Source of the DNA: a virus
IMG/VR virus record: IMGVR_UViG_3300025127_000013
Span: 62,001-126,000 of that record
Direction: 5' to 3' (one strand)
Length of the DNA: 64,000 nt
Below, one piece after another: positions 42,234-50,799 of this stretch. Within the stretch, counting starts at the first letter, position 1; every line of letters begins with the position of its first letter. Below the pieces are notes generated by a model. It saw only the letters and a list, made by a program, of their open reading frames with translations, was not told the origin of the DNA and made no database searches. Made by a program: the position numbers and the translations under genes.

Positions 42234-42246
42234 TGTCATCATGACA
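42234..42246 (+). promoter_or_regulatory. Inverted repeat TGTCATCATGACA in the sheath leader
   Basis: Six-base arms around a single C, just downstream of the late motif. It could be an operator or a 5-bp RNA hairpin in the leader; no function shown. Confidence 0.35.
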
Positions 42247-42274
42247 ACTTATTCTAGAAAAGGAAAGCAACATT

Positions 42275-45163
42275 ATGTCAGCAAAGAAATTTAAATTTGT
42301 GTCACCGGGTGTTTTTATCAACGAAATCGATAACTCGTTTATTCCCCGTACAGCAGATACAATAGGTCCAGCAGTTATTGGTAGGGCAACTCGTGGTCTT
42401 GCGATGCAGCCTATTAGAGTTAACTCGTACTCTCAATTCGTTGAGAACTTTGGCGAAACAGTTCCGGGCAACGGCGGTGGAGACATCTACAGAGATGGTA
42501 ACTTACAGTCGCCCATGTATGGTCTTTATGCAGCTAAAGCTTTCTTACGACCTAATGTAGCTCCCCTTACTTTTATGAGGCTTCTTGGTCACCAGCATCC
42601 CGACAATGATGGTACCGATGGTGCTCAAGCTGGTTGGAAAACAGCACAGAATGCAGGTAACCAAGGTGGCGGTGCATACGGTCTCTTTGTTATGAATTCA
42701 AGTTCAGCACAAACTGCCCACATCGCTGGTGATAAAGTTACAGCAAACTTAGCAGCAATTTTGTATGTTGACAACGGAAGAGTTGAATTGTCCGGATCTG
42801 TTTTCGGTGAGGCCGCCAACCTTCAAACATCCTCTATCGGTACCGCAATTAATTCCGATTCGGGCGGTGTCTTCAAGTTGAATGTTGTCAGTGGATCCAG
42901 CACTGTTGTTGAAACAATTAATGTCAGTCTTGACGATACAAACAAAGAATACATAAGAGAAGTATTAAATACAAACCCACAAGTTATAGATTCGACTGGT
43001 GGAACATTTTACAATTCATCTGCTCTTAAGCAGTACTGGCTTGGTGAAACATTCGATCAAGAAACAAGAGATGTGCACTCCAACTTGAGCACAACACTTA
43101 CTGGTTTTATTGCCGCCATAAACTTGAGTTCGTCGATCGCTAGCTCGCCTTCACAAATGAAGGGTGCTAACTCTCGCGAAGCTGCAGCCGGCTGGTTCAT
43201 TGGTCAAGACTTGGGAGCCGCTGGGCTTTACACTGCTGAAAAAATGCAAAAGTTGTTTAGACTTCGCGGCCGCGGCCATGGAGAATACTTAAATGAAAAC
43301 CTTAAAGTCTCAATTACCGAGATTCGTAAGAGTAACAACAGTATTGACGATTACGGCAGCTTCAATGTAGTCCTTCGCAGGTTGAGCGATATGGACGGCT
43401 CCGTTCAAATTGTCGAGCAGTTCGCAAACTGTAATCTAAATCCCGCCTCGCCAAACTTCATTTCGAGAAAGATTGGAGATCAATTCCTTGAATGGAGTGA
43501 GACTGAAAGAAGACTTAAGCTCTACGGTGAATACCCCAACCAATCCAATTATGTTTATGTCGAAATGAACACTGATGTTGAAGCAGGAGCAACCGATCCT
43601 GCACTTCTGCCCTTTGGTTACTTTGGACCACCAAAGTACACAAACGGAGATGTTATCATCGCTCAGGCCGCATCTGAGCAGCAAATAGGTGATGGTTTAT
43701 ACTTCTATCTGGGTTCGTCCACACTTGCCGGTGGTGTAACTCGCAAGTCCTTTGTTTCGGGTGGTAATGCAACTGCTCCAGCACTCGGACTTACCGCATC
43801 GCTTGTATATCCCGATATTAGACTTCGACTGTCATCTTCTGATGGTTCAACTTCCAGAGCAGAAGATGTCTGCTTCGGAATTCAAACTACAAGAACAGCA
43901 CAGTCAAACAGATTTGATCCAAGCACAAGATTTGTTAACAGAATGCTTAATAATGATATTGGCCAAGATCCAGTAGATTCTGTAATCGCAGGTATTGATC
44001 CATTCGGTTATGTATTCTCGCTTGATGATATTGTAGCAACCTCTGATAACACAACATTCTATCAGTCAGGTTCTCGTGCTCTCGGTTCGTCCAAGAGTGC
44101 AACCGGTGGATACGGCTCACTTCTTGACTTGGGCTTCAACTCATTCACTGCTCCGTTCTTCGGAGGATTCGATGGACTTGATATTACTCAACCTGATCCC
44201 TTCCGTAACAAGCAGTTTAGTGCTGGTTCAACCGAAAGAAATAGCTCGCCGTATTACTCAATTCTCAGAGCTATTGACACCTTGGCAGATCCCGAAGCTG
44301 TTGATGCAAACATGATTGTTATGCCCGGTCTTACCAACGAGGGTCTTACAAACAGAATTATTGATGTCTGTGAGGACCGCGGCGATGCCATGACAATTAT
44401 TGATTTGGAAGACGGCTACATTCCTCCTCACGAGGAAAGAAAAGCTACTAAGTCTGCACAAATCCCTAACACCCCACAGCAGCTTGCCAACAATCTTAAG
44501 AATCGTGTTGTTGATTCTTCCTATGCTGCCACATTCTATCCATGGGTACAGACCCGTGAAGAAAGCAATGGTCAGCTTGTTTGGGTACCGCCAAGTGTTG
44601 CAATGATGGGTGTGTTGGCTTCGTCTGAAAGAAAGTCTCACCTCTGGTTCGCCCCTGCCGGCTTTAACCGCGGCGGCCTCTCTGAAGGTGCAGCAGGTAT
44701 CCCAATCGTTGGTGTTACCACAAAGCTTACATCGAGAGAAAGAGACACACTCTACGATGCTAGAATTAACCCGATTGCCTCGTTCCCATCTACTGGAATC
44801 GTTGTGTTCGGTCAGAAGACTCTACAAGAGCGACAAAGTGCCCTTGATAGAATCAATGTTCGCAGATTGGTAATCTTCTTGAAGAAGGAAATTTCTAGAA
44901 TTTCCTCAACAATTCTCTTTGAGCAAAATGTCCAAGCAACTTGGAACCGCTTCAAGGGACTCGTTGAGCCCTTCTTGGCTACCGTTAGAACAAACTTTGG
45001 TATCTCCGATTATAGATTAATCCTTGACGAGTCTACCACTACCCCTGACCTTGTTGATCAAAACATTCTTTATGCGAAGATCATGGTCAAACCCGCTAGA
45101 GCAATTGAATTCATCGCGATTGATTTCGTGGTGGCCTCAACAGGTGCGTCTTTTGACGACTAA
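42275..45163 (+). CDS. Contractile tail sheath protein (gp18-like, enlarged)
   Basis: A 962-residue sheath protein, much longer than T4 gp18 (659). The N-terminus is typical: Val-Ser-Pro-Gly-Val-Phe-Ile-Asn-Glu-Ile-Asp-Asn, then Pro-Ala-Val-Ile-Gly-Arg-Ala-Thr-Arg-Gly. The C-terminal core has Val-Pro-Pro-Ser-Val-Ala, Pro-Ala-Gly-Phe-Asn-Arg-Gly, Leu-Tyr-Asp-Ala-Arg-Ile-Asn-Pro-Ile and Arg-Ile-Asn-Val-Arg-Arg-Leu, the conserved sheath fold. The extra ~300 residues lie in the middle (roughly 130-620), probably as surface domains. C-ending codons are frequent, as in the capsid gene. Sheath contraction drives the tube through the host envelope. Confidence 0.92.
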   Translation: MSAKKFKFVSPGVFINEIDNSFIPRTADTIGPAVIGRATRGLAMQPIRVNSYSQFVENFGETVPGNGGGDIYRDGNLQSPMYGLYAAKAFLRPNVAPLTFMRLLGHQHPDNDGTDGAQAGWKTAQNAGNQGGGAYGLFVMNSSSAQTAHIAGDKVTANLAAILYVDNGRVELSGSVFGEAANLQTSSIGTAINSDSGGVFKLNVVSGSSTVVETINVSLDDTNKEYIREVLNTNPQVIDSTGGTFYNSSALKQYWLGETFDQETRDVHSNLSTTLTGFIAAINLSSSIASSPSQMKGANSREAAAGWFIGQDLGAAGLYTAEKMQKLFRLRGRGHGEYLNENLKVSITEIRKSNNSIDDYGSFNVVLRRLSDMDGSVQIVEQFANCNLNPASPNFISRKIGDQFLEWSETERRLKLYGEYPNQSNYVYVEMNTDVEAGATDPALLPFGYFGPPKYTNGDVIIAQAASEQQIGDGLYFYLGSSTLAGGVTRKSFVSGGNATAPALGLTASLVYPDIRLRLSSSDGSTSRAEDVCFGIQTTRTAQSNRFDPSTRFVNRMLNNDIGQDPVDSVIAGIDPFGYVFSLDDIVATSDNTTFYQSGSRALGSSKSATGGYGSLLDLGFNSFTAPFFGGFDGLDITQPDPFRNKQFSAGSTERNSSPYYSILRAIDTLADPEAVDANMIVMPGLTNEGLTNRIIDVCEDRGDAMTIIDLEDGYIPPHEERKATKSAQIPNTPQQLANNLKNRVVDSSYAATFYPWVQTREESNGQLVWVPPSVAMMGVLASSERKSHLWFAPAGFNRGGLSEGAAGIPIVGVTTKLTSRERDTLYDARINPIASFPSTGIVVFGQKTLQERQSALDRINVRRLVIFLKKEISRISSTILFEQNVQATWNRFKGLVEPFLATVRTNFGISDYRLILDESTTTPDLVDQNILYAKIMVKPARAIEFIAIDFVVASTGASFDD

Positions 45164-45175
45164 AATAAACTAAGA

Positions 45176-45186
45176 TACTATTTAAA
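45176..45186 (+). promoter_or_regulatory. Candidate late promoter motif TACTATTTAAA (tail tube)
   Basis: It lies between the sheath stop and the tube gene, 23 bp before the ATG, with CAAGGAGA after it. If used as a -10 element the transcript would begin just upstream of the ribosome site. Confidence 0.55.
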
Positions 45187-45209
45187 AATATACAAGGAGA
45201 ACCCAAAAA

Positions 45210-45809
45210 ATGCCATTCTGGTCAGATGATTATCGCTCAGGAAACCTGAAAGATCCAAAGAGACAATTTAGATTTAAAGTAGAGATTACAGGTATCGATG
45301 CAGATACGGGCGGATCACTTATGTGGTATGCCAAAACAGTAAACAAGCCTTCGTTTGAGATTTCAACTGGTGAGCATGTTTATCTTAACCATAAGTTTTA
45401 CTACCCCGGTGGAGTCACTTGGGCTCCCATTAGTATGACTCTTGTTGATCCACGAGATCCCGACATGTCCGCTACATTATCTGACATTGTTGAACTTGCG
45501 GGATACTCCCCGCCCACAGATCCTAATGATCTTGGTTCGATGTCTAAAGCCAGATCCGCTGGTGCACTTGGAACAGTTTATATTTCGCAGCTTGATGGCG
45601 ACGGAAATGAAATTGAAAAGTGGACTCTCTGGAATGCATTTATTACTAAGGTAGATTATGGTTCACTTCAATACGAAGGCGGCGAGGGTTTGGTTGAAAT
45701 GAGCTTGGACATTGCTTACGACTGGGCTCGTGTTGAAACTGAAGGTGAAGGTGCTAAGGGCTCCGCAGCTACCGCTGGAAGTCAACAGAAAGAATTCTTC
45801 AGAGGTTAA
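45210..45809 (+). CDS. Tail tube protein (gp19-like)
   Basis: A 199-residue protein (T4 gp19 is 163). Visible features: Lys-Asp-Pro-Lys-Arg-Gln-Phe-Arg-Phe-Lys-Val-Glu-Ile at the N-terminus, Trp-Tyr-Ala-Lys-Thr-Val-Asn-Lys-Pro-Ser-Phe-Glu-Ile, Tyr-Tyr-Pro-Gly-Gly-Val-Thr-Trp and Ile-Ser-Met-Thr-Leu-Val-Asp-Pro, then Ala-Tyr-Asp-Trp-Ala near the end. It sits right after the sheath gene as in T4. Hexameric rings of this protein form the rigid tube through which DNA passes. Strong AAGGAGA ribosome site. Confidence 0.9.
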   Translation: MPFWSDDYRSGNLKDPKRQFRFKVEITGIDADTGGSLMWYAKTVNKPSFEISTGEHVYLNHKFYYPGGVTWAPISMTLVDPRDPDMSATLSDIVELAGYSPPTDPNDLGSMSKARSAGALGTVYISQLDGDGNEIEKWTLWNAFITKVDYGSLQYEGGEGLVEMSLDIAYDWARVETEGEGAKGSAATAGSQQKEFFRG

Positions 45810-45835
45810 AAACCCCTCTAAAAGAATATCATATA

Positions 45836-45844
45836 TGTTATAAT
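45836..45844 (+). promoter_or_regulatory. Possible extended -10 promoter TGTTATAAT
   Basis: A perfect TATAAT (45839-45844) with an upstream TG lies 30 bp before the TTG start at 45874. No -35 box. The preceding AGAGG...CCTCT inverted repeat (45801-45819) overlaps the tube stop and may be a weak transcript end. Confidence 0.4.
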
Positions 45845-45873
45845 AAATTTATCTAGAAAAAACGAGGTGTATA

Positions 45874-46752
45874 TTGTCTAGAAATAGTGATCGCTTAATG
45901 GGCGGTGGTGGTGCAACGGAACAGCAAGACACTACCCCGCCACAGCAAGTTACCCAACAAAACTCAAATGATTTTAGTTTTGTAGTTCCAACAGAGTTTG
46001 TAGAGTTGCCATCAGGAGGTGCTTTGTACCCAGCTGGTCATCCTTTATGTGGCCAAGAAACAATTGAAATCAAGCAAATGACAGCGAAGGAAGAAGACAT
46101 GTTGACTTCTCGCAGCTTGTTAAAGAAGGGAGTGGCTTTAGAACGAGTCATCTCAAGTATTATTACCAATAAATCTATTGATCCTGAGACCTTGCTTGTC
46201 GGTGACAGAAATGCAATTATTATTGCTGCCAGAATTTCAGCATACGGTTCAGAGTATAACACACAAGTTACTTGTCCCAATTGCACCACTCAGCAGGAAT
46301 ATTCTTTTAATTTAAGTGACATTGAATTTGTTGACACATCCTCTGCTGACAATGAATTTGATGGCTTGGTTGATTTACAAGAGGACGGCACTTACACTGT
46401 TAGGTTACCAAGATCAGAACTCTTGGTAGGCTTCAAAGTGCTGACCGGTAAGGATGAGAAGGACATGGCTACGGGCTTAGAGCTTGATAAGAAGACCAAA
46501 GGCTCGTATGAAAAAGGGGTCACCAGACAACTTAAAAATATTCTTGTCTCTGTTAATGGTAATACCACATCAGAGGCCATCAATTATGTTGTAGACAATC
46601 TTCCATCGCTCGATGCCAGATACCTTCGCCAAGCCTACAGGGCAACCGTGCCGAACATCGATATGACTCAAGACTTTGAGTGTATTAATTGTGGCTTTGA
46701 GTCGGCACTGGAGGTGCCGCTTACTGCGGACTTTTTTTGGCCTGACCGATGA
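45874..46752 (+). CDS. T4_baseplate-type tail assembly protein with zinc ribbon
   Basis: The start is TTG 45874 after CGAGGTG. The 292-residue product matches the T4_baseplate family (hub proteins such as gp26/gp28): Phe-Val-Glu-Leu-Pro-Ser-Gly-Gly, Ile-Glu-Ile-Lys-Gln-Met-Thr-Ala-Lys-Glu-Glu-Asp-Met-Leu-Thr, and two Cys pairs, Cys-Pro-Asn-Cys (about 135) and Cys-Ile-Asn-Cys-Gly (about 270), forming a zinc site. Gene order (tube, this gene, short overlapping frame, tape measure) is exactly that of tail assembly chaperones in other phages. A T7 run three codons before its last codons allows a shift into the next frame. Confidence 0.75.
   Translation: MSRNSDRLMGGGGATEQQDTTPPQQVTQQNSNDFSFVVPTEFVELPSGGALYPAGHPLCGQETIEIKQMTAKEEDMLTSRSLLKKGVALERVISSIITNKSIDPETLLVGDRNAIIIAARISAYGSEYNTQVTCPNCTTQQEYSFNLSDIEFVDTSSADNEFDGLVDLQEDGTYTVRLPRSELLVGFKVLTGKDEKDMATGLELDKKTKGSYEKGVTRQLKNILVSVNGNTTSEAINYVVDNLPSLDARYLRQAYRATVPNIDMTQDFECINCGFESALEVPLTADFFWPDR
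46732..46738 (+). other. Candidate programmed frameshift site (T7 run)
   Basis: Seven T residues inside Asp-Phe-Phe-Trp codons, 12 bases before the zero-frame stop (46750). A +1 or -2 shift here enters the frame that continues to 46999 without a stop. Confidence 0.5.
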
Positions 46753-46756
46753 ATAC

Positions 46757-46999
46757 ATGGAGAACATCTACGAGCAATTCTTCTTTTTGAAATATGCTGG
46801 TGGATGGTCTTTCTCTGAAGCTTACAATTTACCTATTGGTCTTAGAAAATGGTTTGTGCAAAGACTTTCAAAACAGTTGAATGATGAGAAAGAAGCTATT
46901 GAAAATGCTAGCAAATCTCGTGGTGGTTCTCAAACACTAACATCGAACAATTCACCACCAGTGCCATCAAGCTATAGCAAAAAATACGGACAGGGTTAA
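46757..46999 (+). CDS. Tail assembly chaperone extension (T-like frame)
   Basis: This frame encodes Gly-Leu-Thr-Asp-Glu-Tyr-Met-Glu-Asn-Ile-Tyr-Glu-Gln-Phe-Phe-Phe-Leu, Tyr-Ala-Gly-Gly-Trp-Ser-Phe-Ser-Glu-Ala-Tyr-Asn-Leu-Pro, then a disordered Ser/Pro-rich end. The first internal ATG is 46757, but it has no ribosome site, and sensible sequence begins before it, at the T7 run. I therefore prefer a frameshift product in which about 87 residues are added to the upstream protein; independent translation from ATG 46757 (80 aa) is the alternative. The stop codon lies in the loop of the following terminator. Confidence 0.6.
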   Translation: MENIYEQFFFLKYAGGWSFSEAYNLPIGLRKWFVQRLSKQLNDEKEAIENASKSRGGSQTLTSNNSPPVPSSYSKKYGQG

Positions 47000-47014
47000 T
47001 CCCTGTCTTTTTTT
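46989..47014 (+). terminator. Terminator between chaperone and tape measure
   Basis: A perfect 7-bp stem GACAGGG/CCCTGTC, loop TTAAT and seven T residues. The TAA stop of the preceding frame (46997-46999) is in the loop, so a ribosome finishing there would cover the hairpin. Confidence 0.85.
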
Positions 47015-47046
47015 GTTGTAACTAATTAATTAAGCAGGAAACGATT

Positions 47047-49617
47047 ATGGCTGATCAACCTTTAGATCCTAAAACCTTAAAAGAAATTCAAAGATTACTT
47101 AAAGGTATCAACGAAGAGATGACAGACTATCGTGATATCATTCGTGATAATGAAACTTTCTTTGGTATGATGCTAGACACAAGAGTGCAAGCAGCCAAAG
47201 CAGAGTTAAAGGGACTTAAAGATTCGATCGCTGCAGCATTAGCTAAGAAAAATGCACAGAAAGAACTCACTGAAGCCGAACAAGAATTAATTGATAATGC
47301 CGACGATCGGATTAATAAATTAAGCGAAGAGGTAGAAAAACAACAACAAATGACTACAGCAGCGAAAAAAACCGCTGCTGAAATGATGAAACTGACTGAA
47401 GTTTACGGCCGTCATGAAATCGTAACAGTTGACTTAATGGCCCGAGTCTTTAAGCTCGGCGGAAATCTTATGAATGTAAAAGCTGCCGCCGGAGTTGCAG
47501 CGGGTGCAATTGGCGGTCTCGCCAACACAATGATTAAACTTGCATTTGATGTTGACGAATCTTCTTCCGCACTCACGAAGAATTTAGGCATCAACAGAGA
47601 AATGGCTGATGCTGTGTTCGCAAACACACAAGAAATGGCAAGACTTGGTGTAAGTGTTGAAGACCAGCAAAAATCGTTTGAATCATTGTTTAAAACATAC
47701 ACTGGATTTTCTTCCGCCAATACATCATTAAGAACAGAACTTACTGCCACAGCCGCCACCCTCGAAAAACTTGGTGTATCTAACAGAGATTTTTCTGTTG
47801 GAATAGAAAACACAACAAAGTTCTTTAATCAGACCGGAGAGGCTGCTGCAGCAACCGCAAGAGATTTGGCTGATTTTGGAACGATAATCGGTCGAACTCC
47901 TCAACAAATTGCATCAGACTTCGCTGGTATCGGTGAATCTATCGCCAAGCTAGGCTCTGATGGCCCAAGGGCATTTAAAGACTTAGCAATCGCCTCCAAG
48001 GTCACAGGAATTGAAATCAATAAACTTATGCAGATTACAGATAAGTTTGACACCTTTGAGGGAGCAGCCACACAAGCAGGTAAATTAAATGCAGCACTAG
48101 GTGGAAACTTTGTTAATGCTATGGATCTAATGATGGCTACCGATCCCGCTGAAAGATTTGAGATGATTAGAGACTCTATTTTAGATACGGGTCTATCCTT
48201 TGACGACATGTCGTACTTCCAAAGAAAATTCTTTACAGAAGCAGCCGGCTTAGATAATGTTGGAGACTTAGCCAAGTTGATGAGCGGAAACTTTGAAGAT
48301 TTGGCTGGTGCAACACAAATGTCATCTGACGATTTTGCAAAATTAGCAGAAAGAACAAAAGCAAATCAGAGCATTCAAGAAGAACTTAAAGCGACATTGG
48401 CGGCATTAGTGCCTGTGCTTCAACCTGTTATTGTTAGTTTGAGAGAATTAGCTCAGGAATTAACTGAAGACGATGAATTTATGAGTAATTTAAAGGACAC
48501 CATAGGATTGATCGGCGAGGTTGTTATATTCTTTATTGAAAATTTAAAAGTGTTAACTTTAACTTTGGGTGGTCTTGGGCTAGTGAGAGCCGTCCGCGGA
48601 TTCGTGGCATTAAAAGGCGGCATATCGGGTGCACTCGGAGCCGTTACAAATTTAAAAACAACTGTTGGAAAGGGCGGCTTTTTAAAATCGCTAAGTTCTT
48701 TCTTGTTTGGTGGAGCCGCTAATGCAGCCGCACCAGAAGCCGCTGCCCGTGGCTTTCAAGCACAAGCAGATGCAGCCGGTGAGTTAGCAGATGTTGGCGA
48801 AGATGCAGCCGGAGCCATTGAAGCAATGGGTGAGGCATCTGGCGATGCTGCTGCTAATCTTGCAAAAATGGTTAAGCCTATCCTTGCCATTGGTGCATCT
48901 GTTGCTATAGCAGCATTTGGTGTGTCATTTTTAGTAAAAGCATTCGGCGAACTTACAGGCGAACAAATTGTTGGAGCTATTGCCGGAATTGCAGCACTTG
49001 GTGGAACACTTGCTTTGTTTGCCAAAGTTGCATTTGCCGCGGCCGCCCCAACAGGTGCTGTGGCTATAGGAATACTGGCAATTGGTGCAGCAGTCGGCAT
49101 AGCTGCGGTTGGCCTGTCTATTTTGGTTGAATCGTTTAGAGGCATGGCCGATCAATCAGCCAATATATTGGCAACTTCTATAGCCTTGGGAGCACTGACC
49201 GCCTCTGTTTTGGTTCTTGGAAAGTTTGGTGCTTTAGCTGGTCCCGGTTTTGCTATAGTAACACTTGGATTATTAGGAATTGGTGCAGCCATATCTGGCA
49301 TGGATGCAGAACCATTAGGAAAACTAACCTCTAGTTTGGCCGAAATGATGGACAATACTGCCGGCCTAAGACTAGTGAGAGCAGAAATTGAAGCCATCGC
49401 ATCCGCTATGGAAAAAGTTCCAACCGGTGCTTCGCTGGCATTCGCACAAACAGCCGCTGTAGCAGGTGATTTTAGAGCTACCGGTGCGGCAGAAAGCAAT
49501 GTAACATTCCAGCCAGAAATGAATGTAAACTTAGTTGTTGAAGGTGAACAATTTAGAACATACATCAAAAATGTTGTTGGCACAGAAATTTCTCAAGCAA
49601 TGAGAAAAAGAAAATAG
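47047..49617 (+). CDS. Tail tape measure protein
   Basis: An 856-residue protein in the tape-measure position. The first ~130 residues are charged coiled coil, followed by Ala/Glu/Lys-rich helical sequence. Hydrophobic Ala/Gly/Ile/Leu segments lie at about 485-515 and repeatedly at 610-760, as expected for the part that inserts into the host membrane during DNA entry. T4 gp29 is 590 residues; if the usual ~1.5 Angstrom per residue rule applies, this tail would be about 125-130 nm. The ribosome site is CAGGAAAC. Confidence 0.82.
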   Translation: MADQPLDPKTLKEIQRLLKGINEEMTDYRDIIRDNETFFGMMLDTRVQAAKAELKGLKDSIAAALAKKNAQKELTEAEQELIDNADDRINKLSEEVEKQQQMTTAAKKTAAEMMKLTEVYGRHEIVTVDLMARVFKLGGNLMNVKAAAGVAAGAIGGLANTMIKLAFDVDESSSALTKNLGINREMADAVFANTQEMARLGVSVEDQQKSFESLFKTYTGFSSANTSLRTELTATAATLEKLGVSNRDFSVGIENTTKFFNQTGEAAAATARDLADFGTIIGRTPQQIASDFAGIGESIAKLGSDGPRAFKDLAIASKVTGIEINKLMQITDKFDTFEGAATQAGKLNAALGGNFVNAMDLMMATDPAERFEMIRDSILDTGLSFDDMSYFQRKFFTEAAGLDNVGDLAKLMSGNFEDLAGATQMSSDDFAKLAERTKANQSIQEELKATLAALVPVLQPVIVSLRELAQELTEDDEFMSNLKDTIGLIGEVVIFFIENLKVLTLTLGGLGLVRAVRGFVALKGGISGALGAVTNLKTTVGKGGFLKSLSSFLFGGAANAAAPEAAARGFQAQADAAGELADVGEDAAGAIEAMGEASGDAAANLAKMVKPILAIGASVAIAAFGVSFLVKAFGELTGEQIVGAIAGIAALGGTLALFAKVAFAAAAPTGAVAIGILAIGAAVGIAAVGLSILVESFRGMADQSANILATSIALGALTASVLVLGKFGALAGPGFAIVTLGLLGIGAAISGMDAEPLGKLTSSLAEMMDNTAGLRLVRAEIEAIASAMEKVPTGASLAFAQTAAVAGDFRATGAAESNVTFQPEMNVNLVVEGEQFRTYIKNVVGTEISQAMRKRK

Positions 49618-49630
49618 GAGTATATAAGTT

Positions 49631-50788
49631 ATGGCAAAAGATCCAAAATCAAGATTCAATAGCGAACGATATAAAGCTATAACTGTGGGCGGCATTCGCT
49701 CAGTGAGAGAACTAGATGAGCTTGGTGTTGATACAGTAGAGGGCCGCAAGGCTTATCCGGACTTTGCCCCGGGATCATACATCGCTGCTACCGATAATAT
49801 AGCTAATCAACATGAAGCAGTAATTTCCTTTCAGCATGTCCCGAGTGGTGAAGATGTTTATTTTAAAGCATTCATTACAACATTCTCAGATACCTTATCA
49901 CCCTCATATACCGAAGAAACTGTTTTTGGAAGAACAGATCCAATATACACATTTAAGAACACAACTAGAAATATTAGTTTAAATTGGAAAATTCCAGCAG
50001 CTTCTGTTAGTGAAGCTTATGAAAATCTTGGCAAAGCTCAAACACTGGCTCAATTTGTTTACCCCAACTATGCGGACTTGGGATCTGCTAACAGTATTGA
50101 TGCACTTACTATTTCTCAAACTCCGTTAGTTAGATTAAAAGTCATGAACTTATTGACAAGTAATCTCGGTGAAGTTGACTCAAGTGGACAGCCAGTAAAA
50201 TCAGGCGATGCAGGCAACACACCGACAAATAAATTAAGAGAATACAGAACAAATTCTGATTCTAGTAACGGGGCCCTTGGTGTAATTAAAAGTATGACAA
50301 TTGTGCATAATCTCGAAAATCATGATATCGGAGTTTTGAATACTGCTCCAAACACAGTTTTACCTAAATTAATTGAGATTAGCCTTTCTTTTGATGTTAT
50401 TCATGAGGACACACTTGGCTGGCAAAACACGAAAGGCTTTACAAACAAAGGCTTTCCATATAAAGTAAAATTAGAAGATGAGATTGATGCCATGGACCTC
50501 TTTGATGTGGCCACTTTTGATCAAAGAATTGATGAAAGAAAAGCCGAACGAGAGAAAAGAGAGCAAAGAGAGCAGGATATAGCTAATGCCAAGGCAAGAT
50601 ACGGGACTTTTGGTGGAAGAGCCAGATTCAAACAAGACGAAAAAAGATTGAACAGGCTTAATAAAAAAGGTGAATTGAATGAAAGACAACAAGCAAGAAA
50701 AGATTATCTTGAATCCGCCCGTGACGGAGTATTAAACCCAGATGATAAAGGAAATGCACAAAACAATTTTGACGACTTTGTTAGTTAG
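49631..50788 (+). CDS. Baseplate-tube junction protein (gp48/gp54-like, tentative)
   Basis: The ATG follows TAGGAG. In its 385 residues, a tube-protein-like region (about 65-140) includes Tyr-Phe-Lys-Ala-Phe-Ile-Thr-Thr-Phe-Ser-Asp, then Ile-Tyr-Thr-Phe-Lys-Asn-Thr-Thr-Arg-Asn-Ile-Ser-Leu-Asn-Trp and later Leu-Ile-Glu-Ile-Ser-Leu-Ser-Phe-Asp-Val-Ile-His-Glu. T4 gp48 and gp54 likewise carry tube-like domains and start tube growth on the baseplate. The last ~90 residues are a charged helical region (Glu-Arg-Glu-Lys-Arg-Glu). It directly follows the tape measure, supporting this role. Confidence 0.5.
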   Translation: MAKDPKSRFNSERYKAITVGGIRSVRELDELGVDTVEGRKAYPDFAPGSYIAATDNIANQHEAVISFQHVPSGEDVYFKAFITTFSDTLSPSYTEETVFGRTDPIYTFKNTTRNISLNWKIPAASVSEAYENLGKAQTLAQFVYPNYADLGSANSIDALTISQTPLVRLKVMNLLTSNLGEVDSSGQPVKSGDAGNTPTNKLREYRTNSDSSNGALGVIKSMTIVHNLENHDIGVLNTAPNTVLPKLIEISLSFDVIHEDTLGWQNTKGFTNKGFPYKVKLEDEIDAMDLFDVATFDQRIDERKAEREKREQREQDIANAKARYGTFGGRARFKQDEKRLNRLNKKGELNERQQARKDYLESARDGVLNPDDKGNAQNNFDDFVS

Positions 50789-50799
50789 GAAAATAAATT

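Noticed and set aside
46749-46757. ATG at 46749 as start of the chaperone extension
   Set aside because: It is in a different frame and meets no sensible continuation; the protein signal belongs to the frame of ATG 46757.
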